A DNA stretch of 64,000 bases from contig NZ_BSDE01000001.1 in NCBI RefSeq assembly GCF_030268085.1, positions 620,001 to 684,000 of the forward strand. Direction: 5' to 3'. Source of the stretch: Geothrix limicola (GTDB taxonomy: Bacteria; Acidobacteriota; Holophagae; Holophagales; Holophagaceae). The notes beneath the pieces were generated by a model. The model was not told the origin of the DNA and did not search any database. It saw nothing but the letters and a program-made list of their open reading frames with translations. This document shows, in pieces, positions 9,522 to 18,680 of this stretch. A program made the translations under genes and the position numbers. Numbering within the stretch: position 1 is the stretch's first letter; each line of letters opens with the position of its first letter.

Positions 9522-11180
9522 ATGCGGTGGCGCCTCCGTCGGAACCTTCCGGCGGGCTCGGCGCCTTGGAGAACCCTGAGCGAAGCCTGGAACCTGGAGC
9601 CTCGTCTTGCACGGCTGGCCTGGATGCGCGGCGCGGACCATCCCGAAGCGTTGGCCTGGCGCCTGGATCCCTCCTGGGCGCGTAGCACGGACCCCCACCT
9701 GCTGCCGGGCGTGGACTCGGCCGTGGCGCGCATCCGCAGGGCCGTAGAGGCTCGCGAGCGCATCGTCGTCTACGGCGACTACGACGTGGATGGCGTCACC
9801 GCCACGGCCCTGCTGGTGCGCACCCTGGAGAAGCTGGGTGCGGACGTGTCGTTCTTCATCCCCAACCGCTTTTCCGACGGCTACGGCCTGCATCTGGACT
9901 GCATCCAGGAGCTGAAGGTCACGCGGGATCCGGGCCTGCTCATTTCCGTGGACTGCGGCGTGCGCAGCGTGGAGGAAGTAAAGGCCAGCACGGAGCTGGG
10001 CGTGGAGTGGGTGATCACCGACCACCACGCCCTGGGTGCGGAACTGCCGCCAGCCTGTGCCGTGGTGCATCCCCATCTGGGCGAGTACGCAAACCGCTAT
10101 CTCGCGGGCGTGGGCGTGGCCTTCAAGCTGGCGCAGGCGCTGCTTGGCGCGGTTCCCCATCCCGTGGGCTCCGATGCGGTTTTCCTGGACGGCCTGCTGA
10201 AGCTGGTGGCCATCGGCACGGTGGCCGACGTGATGCCGCTGGTGGATGAGAATGCACTGCTGGTGCGCCGCGGCCTGAACTCGCTCGCGGGGAAGAACGG
10301 CCCGGGCCTGGTGGCGCTGCTGAAGGCCGCGAAGAAGGAAGGCGCCCTCGGCGCGCAGGACATCGCCTTCGGCCTGGCGCCACGGTTGAACGCGGTGGGG
10401 CGAATGGGTGGCGCGGAGGATGCGGTCCGCCTGCTGCTCACCCGCGAGGAAGCCGAAGCCGAATCCCTGATGGCGCGGGTGGAGCTGCTCAACCAGGAGC
10501 GTCGCAGCATCCAGCAGGAGCTGGCGGCGAAGCTGCCGGAACCCACTGGCGAGGCCTTTGACCTGGTGATGGACCCCACGGCCCACAAGGGCGTCATTGG
10601 CATCGTGGCAGGCCATCGCATGCGCGCGAGTGGGCGCCCCGCGGGCGTCTGCACGGTCATCGACGGCGTGGCCCACTGCAGCCTGCGCGCGCCGGAAGGC
10701 TACGATCTCGGCGAACTGCTGGCCCTGGCCCAGCCCTTCATTCTCGGCGGTGGCGGCCATCGCGTGGCCGCGGGCCTCAGCTTCGAAGCCTCGCGCCTGG
10801 CCTTCGTGCGCCAGGCCCTTCAGCGTGGCGCCGCGGACCAGGCCCAGGGGCGGGAGCTTCCGCCGCTGCTCGTGGATGGCAGTCCCGACGAATTGCCCGA
10901 CGATGCGGATCTGGCCCGGCTGGAACCCTTCGGCCAGGGCTTCGCGCCTCCGCTGGCGAAGGTGGAAGGCGTGATCGCCTCCGCGACGGTCTTCGGTGCG
11001 GACCACTGGAAGCTGCGCGTGGCGGGGCTGGCGGATCCGCTGACCTGGTTCGCCGGTGCGGGACGTCCCGCCCTGCCGAGGTCCGGCGAGCGCCTGGCGG
11101 TCGTAGCCACACCCCAGGGCAGCGCGCGCTGGGGCCGCTCCTGGCTGGTGGATTCGGTGCTCGGGGAGGCGGCCCCGTGA
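9522..11180 (+). CDS. recJ: Single-stranded-DNA-specific 5'-3' exonuclease RecJ
   Basis: The 552-residue protein has the RecJ order: a DHH phosphoesterase domain with the metal-binding YGDYDVDGVTA (about residue 87) and ITDHHALG, then a DHHA1 domain with GGGGHRVAAG, then an OB-like C-terminus. RecJ degrades single strands in RecFOR recombination, base-excision and mismatch repair. ATG 9522 is preceded by AGGTGG; an in-frame GTG three codons earlier is possible. The stop overlaps the GTG start of the LptC-LptA gene (GTGA), so the two are coupled. Confidence 0.94.
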   Translation: MRWRLRRNLPAGSAPWRTLSEAWNLEPRLARLAWMRGADHPEALAWRLDPSWARSTDPHLLPGVDSAVARIRRAVEARERIVVYGDYDVDGVTATALLVRTLEKLGADVSFFIPNRFSDGYGLHLDCIQELKVTRDPGLLISVDCGVRSVEEVKASTELGVEWVITDHHALGAELPPACAVVHPHLGEYANRYLAGVGVAFKLAQALLGAVPHPVGSDAVFLDGLLKLVAIGTVADVMPLVDENALLVRRGLNSLAGKNGPGLVALLKAAKKEGALGAQDIAFGLAPRLNAVGRMGGAEDAVRLLLTREEAEAESLMARVELLNQERRSIQQELAAKLPEPTGEAFDLVMDPTAHKGVIGIVAGHRMRASGRPAGVCTVIDGVAHCSLRAPEGYDLGELLALAQPFILGGGGHRVAAGLSFEASRLAFVRQALQRGAADQAQGRELPPLLVDGSPDELPDDADLARLEPFGQGFAPPLAKVEGVIASATVFGADHWKLRVAGLADPLTWFAGAGRPALPRSGERLAVVATPQGSARWGRSWLVDSVLGEAAP

Positions 11181-12925
11181 AGGTGTCCTCTCCGCTCCAG
11201 GCCCTCCCTCCCGCGCGCCACCCGCTGTGGTACGGGCTGGGATGGGTGCTGGTCGCGGGCACCCTCGGCGTCACGCTACGCTTCCTGTCGAGCGGCAAGG
11301 AGGGCCTGCCGAGCCGCGTGGCGGGCGGGGACGCGCTGTTCGGCGAAGGCACCAGGGGCAGCGTGGGAACCCTCACCGAGCAGCTGGGGCCCAACCGCAT
11401 GGTGCTTTCCTACAAGACCATCGACGGCTCCGAGGAGGACCTCCACCTGGAACAGGTGACGGGCCGGCTGGAAGAGCAGGCGGGCCAGTGGCGCCTCCTG
11501 TCGCCCAGCGCGCGCCGGCAGGCCGGGATCTGGACCCTGCAGGGGCCCATGGATCTGGGCGTGGCCCAGCCCGGCACGACCACGCCGTTGGGCCGGGGCC
11601 GCGTCGATCAGGCGGGGCCCGCCATCCGCTGGACGGGTGGGGAATGGGAGGGCCTGGCGCCGCTGCGCTGGGAATCCCTGGCGGGTTCCTCCAGGGGCGT
11701 CTGGAACCTGCCCGCCGGCTGGCGACGCGAAGTGGACGGGCACCTGCGCGTGGAACGCGGCCCCGTGCGCTGGCAGGCGCCCGCGGACGGCCCCGCGGCC
11801 CCCACCCTCAAGTCGATGGACGCGGACCGTTTGTGGGCCACTCCAGGCTTCCAGACAGGCCATCTGGAGGGCGTGAAGGCCCAACTGAGCGAGGGATCCC
11901 TGCAGGCTTCGGTCGCGGACCTTTCGCCGGAAACGGTGTCCTGGCCCGGACCCCTCGCCTTCGAGCGGGCCGACGGGTGGCGCGGCGGAGCCCAGTCCGG
12001 CGTGGCGCCCAGGCCCGCGCCGGGCGCCAGCTTCCAGCAGGTGGAGTTCAGAAAATTCAAGGCCCATCGCGCCATGCCTACGGGCACGGAGCAGCTCTCG
12101 ACGGATGGGGCACGGTGGACGCCCGCGGGCCTGCGCCTGGAGGGCAGCGTGGTGTGGGACCAGCCCGTGGATGGCCAGCTCCTCACGCTGAAGGCCCCCA
12201 GGGTGCTCATTCGCGAGGCTCGCGGCGCGGATCTGCCCGAATCCCTGCCCGTGGGCCACGCCGTGGCCGAAGGCCAGGCCCTGCTTACCTGGGGGCGGCG
12301 CAGCCTGTCCTCGCCGCGCATCGACGTGGAGCGGGCCACGCGGCGCTGGAAGCTGCAAAGCCCCGTGCTGGGCCGCGGAGAAGACGGCACCTTCACGGGC
12401 GGCGCCGGGCAGGGCGATCCACACGGATGGACCATCGAAGGCCCCGTGCAGGTCAACCTGTTCTCAGGTGGCAGCCTGCGCGGGGCGAAGCTCGTGTGGG
12501 AAGATGCGCTGTGGACGCTCACGGGCCGGCCTGCCGCCTGGAACCGGCTGAGGGAGCGACTTTCCGGGACGCGCATCGTGCGCAAGGGCGACCAGGTGAG
12601 TTTCCCCGAGGGACTCAACGGCACCCTGGCGGCGGCGGACGGCGACCTGTTCCTGAGGGCCGAGCGCGGCCTGAGCGAGGGCCAGAAGATCACCCTCAGC
12701 GGTGGCGTGGAGTGTCAGGGCCAGGGCTGGCGGCTGGCGGCGGATTCGGTGACCGTGCTCATGGGACCTGACCGTTCGGTCAAGCTGGTGCAGGCCCAGG
12801 GGTCCGTGTCCCTGCGCGGCCGTCTGGGCGAAGGGCAGGGCGCAGCCCTGGAGTTGGAGCCAGGAACGCAGTCGGTGCGCTGGCAGGGGCACGTGCGGGG
12901 AAAGGGTGCGGGGTCCGGATGGTGA
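11177..12925 (+). CDS. LPS transport protein with LptC-like N-terminus and LptA/OstA-like C-terminus
   Basis: This 582-residue protein has one N-terminal membrane segment (about 18-36, [19 protein letters not shown]), an LptC-like beta region and a long middle section. The C-terminal stretch from about residue 495 ([19 protein letters not shown] onward) reads as an LptA/OstA jelly-roll strand set. In E. coli LptC and LptA are separate proteins of under 200 residues that bridge LPS from inner to outer membrane. It lies directly before lptB in the place lptC-lptA occupy elsewhere. The GTG start has GGGAGG eight bases upstream and overlaps the recJ stop. The fused role is inference from order and motifs. 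Confidence 0.72.
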   Translation: MKVSSPLQALPPARHPLWYGLGWVLVAGTLGVTLRFLSSGKEGLPSRVAGGDALFGEGTRGSVGTLTEQLGPNRMVLSYKTIDGSEEDLHLEQVTGRLEEQAGQWRLLSPSARRQAGIWTLQGPMDLGVAQPGTTTPLGRGRVDQAGPAIRWTGGEWEGLAPLRWESLAGSSRGVWNLPAGWRREVDGHLRVERGPVRWQAPADGPAAPTLKSMDADRLWATPGFQTGHLEGVKAQLSEGSLQASVADLSPETVSWPGPLAFERADGWRGGAQSGVAPRPAPGASFQQVEFRKFKAHRAMPTGTEQLSTDGARWTPAGLRLEGSVVWDQPVDGQLLTLKAPRVLIREARGADLPESLPVGHAVAEGQALLTWGRRSLSSPRIDVERATRRWKLQSPVLGRGEDGTFTGGAGQGDPHGWTIEGPVQVNLFSGGSLRGAKLVWEDALWTLTGRPAAWNRLRERLSGTRIVRKGDQVSFPEGLNGTLAAADGDLFLRAERGLSEGQKITLSGGVECQGQGWRLAADSVTVLMGPDRSVKLVQAQGSVSLRGRLGEGQGAALELEPGTQSVRWQGHVRGKGAGSGW

Positions 12926-12959
12926 GCGGTCCTGCGGCCGCGTGTGTTCTGATAGAGAC

Positions 12960-13697
12960 ATGACAGAGCCAACCCCCTGCCTCGAGGCCATGAACCTCCA
13001 GAAGCGCTACGGCGACCGCACCGTGGTGCGCGACGTGAGCCTGTGCGTGGGGCTCGGCGAGGTGGTGGGCCTGCTCGGTCCCAATGGCGCGGGCAAGACG
13101 ACGACCTTCTACATGGTCGTGGGCGTGGAGGCCCCGGACCAAGGCAGCATCAAGTGGCTTGGGCAAGATGTCACAGCCCTGCCCATGCACCGGCGGGCTC
13201 GATTGGGCATCGGCTACCTCGCCCAGGAATCCAGTGTATTCCGTGGACTCACCGTTTGGGAAAACCTCATGGCCCTGGGCGAGTTGCAGCCCATCTCCAA
13301 GGCCGAGCAGAAGGAGCGCTGCGAACGTCTGCTGTCGGAATTTCATTTGAACAAAGTGCGGGACACCCTGGGGATGAGCCTGTCCGGAGGCGAGCGGCGG
13401 CGCTGCGAACTGGCCCGGGCGCTGGTGACCGAACCGCGCATCATGCTGCTGGATGAACCCTTTGCGGGGGTGGACCCCAAGTCGGTGCTGGAGATCCAGG
13501 GGCTCATTGACGACCTCAAGGCGCGAGGCATCGGCGTGTTGATCACAGATCACAATGTCCGGGAGACCTTGCAGATCGCCGACCGCGCCTATATCTTGGC
13601 GGACGGGATGATCATGAAACACGGCTTGCCCAGTGAGATCGCAGAGGATCCGGACATCCGCCGGGTCTACCTCGGCGACAGATTCAGGTTGGATTGA
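12960..13697 (+). CDS. lptB: LPS export ABC transporter ATP-binding protein LptB
   Basis: The 245-residue ATPase powers LPS extraction by LptFG. Visible are Walker [10 protein letters not shown], the signature SLSGGERRR, Walker [14 protein letters not shown] and the H-loop ITDHNVRET. The latter two wordings are characteristic of LptB rather than of other ABC ATPases. ATG 12960 gives the usual short N-terminus ([18 protein letters not shown]). The preceding lptC/lptA-like gene and following rpoN reproduce the classic lptCAB-rpoN-hpf cluster. The TGA overlaps the rpoN ATG (TGATG). Confidence 0.96.
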   Translation: MTEPTPCLEAMNLQKRYGDRTVVRDVSLCVGLGEVVGLLGPNGAGKTTTFYMVVGVEAPDQGSIKWLGQDVTALPMHRRARLGIGYLAQESSVFRGLTVWENLMALGELQPISKAEQKERCERLLSEFHLNKVRDTLGMSLSGGERRRCELARALVTEPRIMLLDEPFAGVDPKSVLEIQGLIDDLKARGIGVLITDHNVRETLQIADRAYILADGMIMKHGLPSEIAEDPDIRRVYLGDRFRLD

Positions 13698-15265
13698 TGG
13701 CTGCCGGACCTTTCCTTTCCCAGCGGCTCGCCCAGAGCCAGACCCTCGCGCTCACGCCGGCCATGCAGCTGAAGCTCAAGCTGTGGCAGATGAACCTGCA
13801 GGAGCTTTCCCAGACCATCGAACGGGAGCTCGAAGACAATCCCCTGCTCGAATTGGCCGATGATGGCGACGAGGTGCCCACCCTCGAGGCCATCGAAGAG
13901 GGCCGTGATTCCGAGGTGACAGAAGGCTCCGCGGAGCAGACCGCCGACGGCGTGGAGCTCCCCGAAGGTGTGGATACGGTGGACCTCGGCCCGCTGATGG
14001 ATGCTGCCACAGAGATGAATCCCGAGGGGGACCTGGAGCGGTTCACGGAAGAAGGCGTGGCGCAGGTGCAGGAGACCGAACTGGGCGCCGAGAACAGCTG
14101 GGATCAGGATCTGCCGCGCACGAGCAACCTGCCCGAGGAGGACCGACTCTCCTGGGAAGACCGCCTCAGCGCCTTCGAATCGCTGCAGGATCACCTGCTG
14201 GGCCAGCTCTACGAAACCCTTGAGCACGAAGACCCGCGGGCGCCTCTCGTGGAGCGCCTCATCGATCGCCTGGATGCCAAGGGATTCCTGCGCATGGACC
14301 CCGACCAGCCCTGCGCGGAAACGACGCCTGCGGCGCTGGCGGCGGATCTCGGTGTCAGCGAGACGGCGCTGCGCGAAGCCCTGGACGTGCTGCAGGAATT
14401 CGACCCCTCGGGGGTGGGCTGTTTCACCGTGCAGGAGAGCCTGCTGCTGCAGCTCCGCCATGCGGGCGCCGAACCCGACGACTTGGCCGTGCGCATCATC
14501 CACGATCATTGCGCCCTGGTGTCCCAGCGCGACAGCTCGAGGTTGCGGAAGGCCGTGGGTTGCTCCGATGAAGAGCTCAACCAGGCCATGGAGCAGCTCA
14601 AGCACCTCAACCCCTCGCCCGGGCGCGCCTTCGATCCCGAGGGCGAGCGGGTGGTGAAACCGGATGTCGTGGTGCTCAAGGGCGAGGACGGCAACTGGAA
14701 GGTCTACCTCAACGACGAGGGGCTTCCGCGCCTGCGCGTGAACGGCGAATACCCGCGCTTCATGGCCTCCAGCGAGGCGAAGTCCGACAAGGATTTCATC
14801 CGCGAGCGGTTCCGCAGCGCCCGGGATTTCATCCGCGGTGTCGAAGACCGCAACCGCACCGTGCTGCGCGTCTCGGCCCAGATCGTGGATCTCCAGAAGG
14901 AGTTCATGGAGCACGGCATCGAGCGCCTGCGCCCCATGGTGCTGCGCGATGTGGCCGAGGCGACGGGCTTCCATGAAAGCACCATCAGCCGCGTGGTGAA
15001 GGCCAAGACCATCCACACGCCCCAGGGCCTCTTCGACCTGAATTATTTCTTCTCGGCCCGTCCAAAAGATTCAGACGTTTCCGCCACCGTGGTCAAACAC
15101 CGGATCAAGGCCTTCGTGCAGGCCGAGGATCCCGCCAAACCCCTGTCCGACGAGGCCATTGCGGGCCTGCTGGAACGGGATGGCATCAAGGTGGCCCGCC
15201 GCACGGTGAACAAGTACCGCGAGGAATTGAAAATTCCTCCAGCTTCCCAGCGCCGGCGCCGATAA
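13697..15265 (+). CDS. rpoN: RNA polymerase sigma-54 factor
   Basis: The 522-residue protein has all sigma-54 parts. Region I is Gln/Leu-rich (QRLAQSQTLALTPAMQLKLKLWQMNLQEL), followed by an acidic linker (about 50-150) and the core-binding domain. The helix-turn-helix DVAEATGFHESTISRVVK comes next. The C-terminal RpoN box, ARRTVNKYREELKIP, recognises the -24 element. Sigma-54 directs transcription that needs AAA+ activators. ATG 13697 overlaps the lptB stop, with AGGTTGG upstream. Confidence 0.97.
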   Translation: MAAGPFLSQRLAQSQTLALTPAMQLKLKLWQMNLQELSQTIERELEDNPLLELADDGDEVPTLEAIEEGRDSEVTEGSAEQTADGVELPEGVDTVDLGPLMDAATEMNPEGDLERFTEEGVAQVQETELGAENSWDQDLPRTSNLPEEDRLSWEDRLSAFESLQDHLLGQLYETLEHEDPRAPLVERLIDRLDAKGFLRMDPDQPCAETTPAALAADLGVSETALREALDVLQEFDPSGVGCFTVQESLLLQLRHAGAEPDDLAVRIIHDHCALVSQRDSSRLRKAVGCSDEELNQAMEQLKHLNPSPGRAFDPEGERVVKPDVVVLKGEDGNWKVYLNDEGLPRLRVNGEYPRFMASSEAKSDKDFIRERFRSARDFIRGVEDRNRTVLRVSAQIVDLQKEFMEHGIERLRPMVLRDVAEATGFHESTISRVVKAKTIHTPQGLFDLNYFFSARPKDSDVSATVVKHRIKAFVQAEDPAKPLSDEAIAGLLERDGIKVARRTVNKYREELKIPPASQRRRR

Positions 15266-15318
15266 CAGGGCCGGATCCACACAACTTCGGGCCGACCGGC
15301 CCCTTTCCGGAGTGTCCT

Positions 15319-15642
15319 ATGAAGGTCAACTATACCGGTCGCCACATGGAGCTCACCGAGCCCCTGAAACACTTCACGAAGGAGCGGCTGGACAAGATGG
15401 CCACCTACCTGGATGACATCATCGATGTCCACGTGATCCTGGGTGTGGAAAAGCATCGCCATGCGGCCGAGATCACGCTGAAGACGCGGACCAGCGCCTT
15501 CGTCGCCTCGGCCACCACCGACGACATGTACTCGAGCATCACCCAGGCCACCGACAAGCTGGAGGCCCAGGCCCACAAGTACCAGGACAAGCGCAACACG
15601 CGCCCCCACGAGAGCGCCAAGGCGGCGACCGTCGAAGAGTAG
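15319..15642 (+). CDS. hpf: Ribosome hibernation promoting factor, short form
   Basis: The 107-residue protein matches HPF/YfiA/RaiA, starting MKVNYTGRHMELTEPLKHFTKERL and keeping the conserved HRHAAEITL and DDMYSSITQATDKLEAQ segments. It binds the 30S decoding centre of idle ribosomes. It has no long C-terminal dimerisation domain, so it is the short type. CGGAG lies eight bases before the ATG. Its position after rpoN is the standard arrangement. A strong hairpin terminator follows 22 bases after the stop. Confidence 0.93.
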   Translation: MKVNYTGRHMELTEPLKHFTKERLDKMATYLDDIIDVHVILGVEKHRHAAEITLKTRTSAFVASATTDDMYSSITQATDKLEAQAHKYQDKRNTRPHESAKAATVEE

Positions 15643-15664
15643 GGTTCGGCGCTGATCGCGATCC

Positions 15665-15690
15665 AAAGGCGGCCCTGCGGGGCCGCCTTT
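15665..15690 (+). terminator. Rho-independent terminator after hpf
   Basis: An 11-bp perfect stem (AAAGGCGGCCC / GGGCCGCCTTT) encloses the loop TGCG, with the downstream T-run partly inside the stem. It ends the accA-to-hpf transcription unit. Confidence 0.75.
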
Positions 15691-15789
15691 GTCATGCCCA
15701 TTGGAACCAGGGGCTGTGACCCGGGCTGTGACATCGGTGCCTGGGGCCCGGAGACGTTCCACGGTATTCTGGAGACTCCGGAGTCCGTC

Positions 15790-15954
15790 ATGGCCGATCC
15801 CACCCATCTCTACGCCCCCAAGACCTGCACCGATCCCACCCAGATCTGTGAGAAGTGCCGCAGCCCCTACACGCTGGAGCACTTCCAGCACGGCGTGGAA
15901 GGCCAGGAATGCGTCTGCCGGCGCTGCCTCCAGGTGATGGGGTACAAGGTCTAG
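15790..15954 (+). CDS. Small four-cysteine zinc-ribbon-like protein upstream of mqnC
   Basis: A 54-residue protein begins MADPTHLYAPKTC at ATG 15790, with GGAG upstream. It contains CEKC and CVCRRC pairs spaced as in a treble-clef or ribbon zinc site. I do not recognise a family. Its stop is followed after one base by the mqnC ATG, so the two are probably co-translated. That suggests, but does not show, a link with menaquinone synthesis or an iron/zinc role. Confidence 0.55.
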   Translation: MADPTHLYAPKTCTDPTQICEKCRSPYTLEHFQHGVEGQECVCRRCLQVMGYKV

Positions 15955-15955
15955 C

Positions 15956-17056
15956 ATGACGACGACCACGGCCGCGCCCGAGGCGATCCTGGACGGCGTG
16001 CTCCAGGGGCGCCGGATTTCCGCGCCGGAGGCGCTGATCCTCCTCGAGCAGGCGGAGTTGCCCGATCTCGCCATGGCGGCCACGGCAGCCCGGGACCGCC
16101 ACAACGATCCGAAGCGGGTCAGCTATGTCATCGACCGCAACGTCAACTACACCGACGTCTGCAACGTCTACTGCACTTTCTGCGCCTTCTACCACAAGCC
16201 CGGCGACAGCCGCGGCTACGTGCTCACCAAGGAGCAGTTGAAGCAGAAGGCCGAGGAGACCAAGGCCATCGGCGGCACGGGCTTCCTGCTGCAGGGCGGC
16301 GTCAATCCCGACCTGCCCTGGGACTACTACCTGGACCTGGTGCGCTACCTCCATCACGACCTCGGCATCTGGGTGCACGGCTTCTCGCCCGTGGAAATCC
16401 AGATGATGGCCAAACTCAGCGGCCAGACGCTCGGCAAGACCATCGCGGATCTGCGCGAGGCGGGCCTCGGCTCCATTCCCGGCGGCGGTGCCGAGATCCT
16501 CGTCGACCGCATCCGCAAGAAGATCGCGCCGCTGAAAGGTGGCCCCGAGAAGTGGCTCGAAGTCATGGAAGCCGCCCACGAGGAGGGCGTGAAGACCACG
16601 GGCACCATGATGTTCGGCATCACGGAGACTCTGGCTGAGCGCATTGAGCATTTCGAGGCACTGCGCACGCAGCAGGACCGCGCCCTCGCGCGGAACAACG
16701 GCGGCGGCTACACGGCCTTCGCCGCCTGGCCCTTCCAGAGCGGCCACACGCCCTGGGAAGGCAAGGTGCCCAAGCCCACCGACGTGGAATACCTGCGCAC
16801 CATCGCCGTGGCGCGCATCTTCCTCGACAACTTCGCGCACATCCAGAGCAGCTGGGTCACCATGGGCCGCAAGACGGGCCAGCTGGCCCTGCACTACGGC
16901 TGCGACGACATGGGCAGCCTCATGCTCGAAGAGAACGTCGTGAGCGCCGCGGGAACTTGCTACAGCGTGAACAAGGACGAGATGACGCGCATGATCCGAG
17001 CCGCGGGCTACGAGCCCTGGCAGCGGGACAACATCTACGGTGAGATCCGGGCCTGA
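15956..17056 (+). CDS. mqnC: Dehypoxanthine futalosine cyclase MqnC (radical SAM)
   Basis: This radical-SAM enzyme of 366 residues cyclises dehypoxanthine futalosine in the futalosine menaquinone pathway. The cluster motif is CNVYCTFC (Cys69, Cys73, Cys76), embedded in the MqnC-type NYTDVCN and FCAFYHK context. GGVNPDLPWDYY, SIPGGGAEIL and GRKTGQLALHYGCDDMGS also match the family. MqnE is the nearest alternative, but the C-terminal half and YVIDRNVNYT favour MqnC. The gene overlaps neither neighbour but starts one base after the zinc-ribbon gene. A UbiA-type prenyltransferase lies next downstream, fitting quinone synthesis. Confidence 0.9.
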   Translation: MTTTTAAPEAILDGVLQGRRISAPEALILLEQAELPDLAMAATAARDRHNDPKRVSYVIDRNVNYTDVCNVYCTFCAFYHKPGDSRGYVLTKEQLKQKAEETKAIGGTGFLLQGGVNPDLPWDYYLDLVRYLHHDLGIWVHGFSPVEIQMMAKLSGQTLGKTIADLREAGLGSIPGGGAEILVDRIRKKIAPLKGGPEKWLEVMEAAHEEGVKTTGTMMFGITETLAERIEHFEALRTQQDRALARNNGGGYTAFAAWPFQSGHTPWEGKVPKPTDVEYLRTIAVARIFLDNFAHIQSSWVTMGRKTGQLALHYGCDDMGSLMLEENVVSAAGTCYSVNKDEMTRMIRAAGYEPWQRDNIYGEIRA

Positions 17057-17133
17057 GCCGGGGTCAGAGACAGCGCCGGAGACAGCGCGAGGATGCGGCG
17101 TTAGCATGACCTCCCGTTCGGGGAGGATCGATC

Positions 17134-18669
17134 ATGCTCGCTTCCGGAGAGATCCCACACCCCAAGGTGCTGCTGATTCTGGGGCATCCCCGGAAGGACA
17201 GCTTCTGCGGCGCCCTGGCCGAGGTCTACGCGGAAGGCGCTGAGCGGGCGGGACTGGAGGTGCGGCGGCTGATCCTCGCTGACGCGGTCTTCGATCCGAA
17301 CGTGCGCGTGCCTTCTCCCGAGAACCAGATCCTCGAGCCGGATCTCCGGCGGGCGCAGGAACTGATCCTCTGGGCTGATCACCTGGTCTTCGTCTATCCC
17401 ACCTGGTGGGGCACGGCGCCGGCCCTCCTCAAGGGCTTTCTCGACCGCACCCTGGTGCCGGGCTTCGCCTTCGAGGATCAGGAAGGGGGGCCCGGCCCCG
17501 GGTGCGGGCTGCTGAAGGGGCGCTCGGCCCACCTGCTGGTGACCATGGACACGCCGCCCTGGGCCTATCGGCTCTTCATCCGCCAGCCCGGCCACATGGC
17601 CATGAAGCGGGCCACCCTGGGGTTTTGCGGCATTCGCCCGGCCTTCGTTTCCTCAATCGGCCCGGTCCGATCCGCCGCCCTGGCCCTTCGCCAAGCCTGG
17701 TTGGATCGTGTTCGTCAGGAGGCCTTCCGCCTCCCGGCCCGTCTGGCTGCGGCCCGGCGCTGGGCGCGGCTGAGGGCCTGGCTGAAGATCCTGCGCCTGC
17801 AGTTCTACCCCATGACCTGGGTGGCGTACACCCTGGGTGCCCTCGCCGCCAGCAGGGGCCGCCCCTGGTCAGCCCTGGGCTACGGGCTCGGCTACGCGTG
17901 CGTCTTTCTCGCGGAGGTCCTGACGGTGCTCGGGAACGAGTGGTACGACCAGGGCACGGATCGCCTGAACCGCCACGCGGGGCCCTTCAACGGCGGCTCG
18001 CGGGTGCTGGTCGAAGGGGCTCTCGGCGGCGCCAGCGTCCGTCGCGCGATGCGCTGCGTCGCGCTGCTGTTCCTGCTCGGGCTGTCGAGCCTGGCCTGGG
18101 CGCTGCCCACCTCGCACCGCGCGATCGGCCTGATGGTGGCGGTGACCTGCCTGGCCGTGAGCTACACCATGCCGCCTCTGCGCCTGGTCTACCGCGGCCT
18201 CGGCGAGCTGGACGTGGCGCTCACCCACAGTTTCGCCGCCATCGCCTGCGGGGCTTTGCTTCAGTGCGGCACCGCGCTGCCGCCTGCCGTGTGGCAGATC
18301 GGCGCGCCCCTCTTCCTGGCGACACTGCCGGCGATCATCCTGTCGGCCGTGCCCGATCTGGAGGCCGATGGGGCCGTCGGCAAGCGCACTCTGGCCGTCC
18401 TCCTGGGCCCCCGCCGGGCCGTGGCCCTGGCCCTGGGCGCGGCACTGGCGGCTGCGGCCCTGGGCCTTTGCGGGCGGCTGCTCGGGTACTACGATGGGCT
18501 CAGCGGCCTGGCGATCTACTTGGCCGTGGCCCATGGGCTCGTCCTCGCCTGGCGGCTGGCGCGGTTCTTCAGGCAGGGAGCCCCCACCATGCGGATCGAT
18601 GGCCTCATGGTCCTCGCTCTGACCTACCTCCTGTGGTTCGGGCTCATTCCCCTCGTCCACCTGCTGTAG
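17134..18669 (+). CDS. Fusion of NAD(P)H:quinone oxidoreductase-like flavodoxin fold and UbiA-type prenyltransferase
   Basis: The 511-residue frame joins two domains. Residues 1-200 are a flavodoxin-2 quinone-reductase/KefF-like domain (LILGHPRKDSFCGALAE, FVYPTWWGTAPALLKGFLDRT). Residues about 215-511 are a multi-helix UbiA prenyltransferase. It has both Asp-rich prenyl-diphosphate motifs: NEWYDQGTD at 268 and DLEADGAVGKRTL at 408, the latter very like MenA. The likely task is prenylation of a quinone or naphthoate ring, with the flavin domain reducing quinone or precursor. Location after mqnC supports a menaquinone role. I cannot tell whether it replaces MenA. The join is in frame and lacks a strong internal start. 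Confidence 0.8.
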   Translation: MLASGEIPHPKVLLILGHPRKDSFCGALAEVYAEGAERAGLEVRRLILADAVFDPNVRVPSPENQILEPDLRRAQELILWADHLVFVYPTWWGTAPALLKGFLDRTLVPGFAFEDQEGGPGPGCGLLKGRSAHLLVTMDTPPWAYRLFIRQPGHMAMKRATLGFCGIRPAFVSSIGPVRSAALALRQAWLDRVRQEAFRLPARLAAARRWARLRAWLKILRLQFYPMTWVAYTLGALAASRGRPWSALGYGLGYACVFLAEVLTVLGNEWYDQGTDRLNRHAGPFNGGSRVLVEGALGGASVRRAMRCVALLFLLGLSSLAWALPTSHRAIGLMVAVTCLAVSYTMPPLRLVYRGLGELDVALTHSFAAIACGALLQCGTALPPAVWQIGAPLFLATLPAIILSAVPDLEADGAVGKRTLAVLLGPRRAVALALGAALAAAALGLCGRLLGYYDGLSGLAIYLAVAHGLVLAWRLARFFRQGAPTMRIDGLMVLALTYLLWFGLIPLVHLL

Positions 18670-18680
18670 CGCGCCACGAT

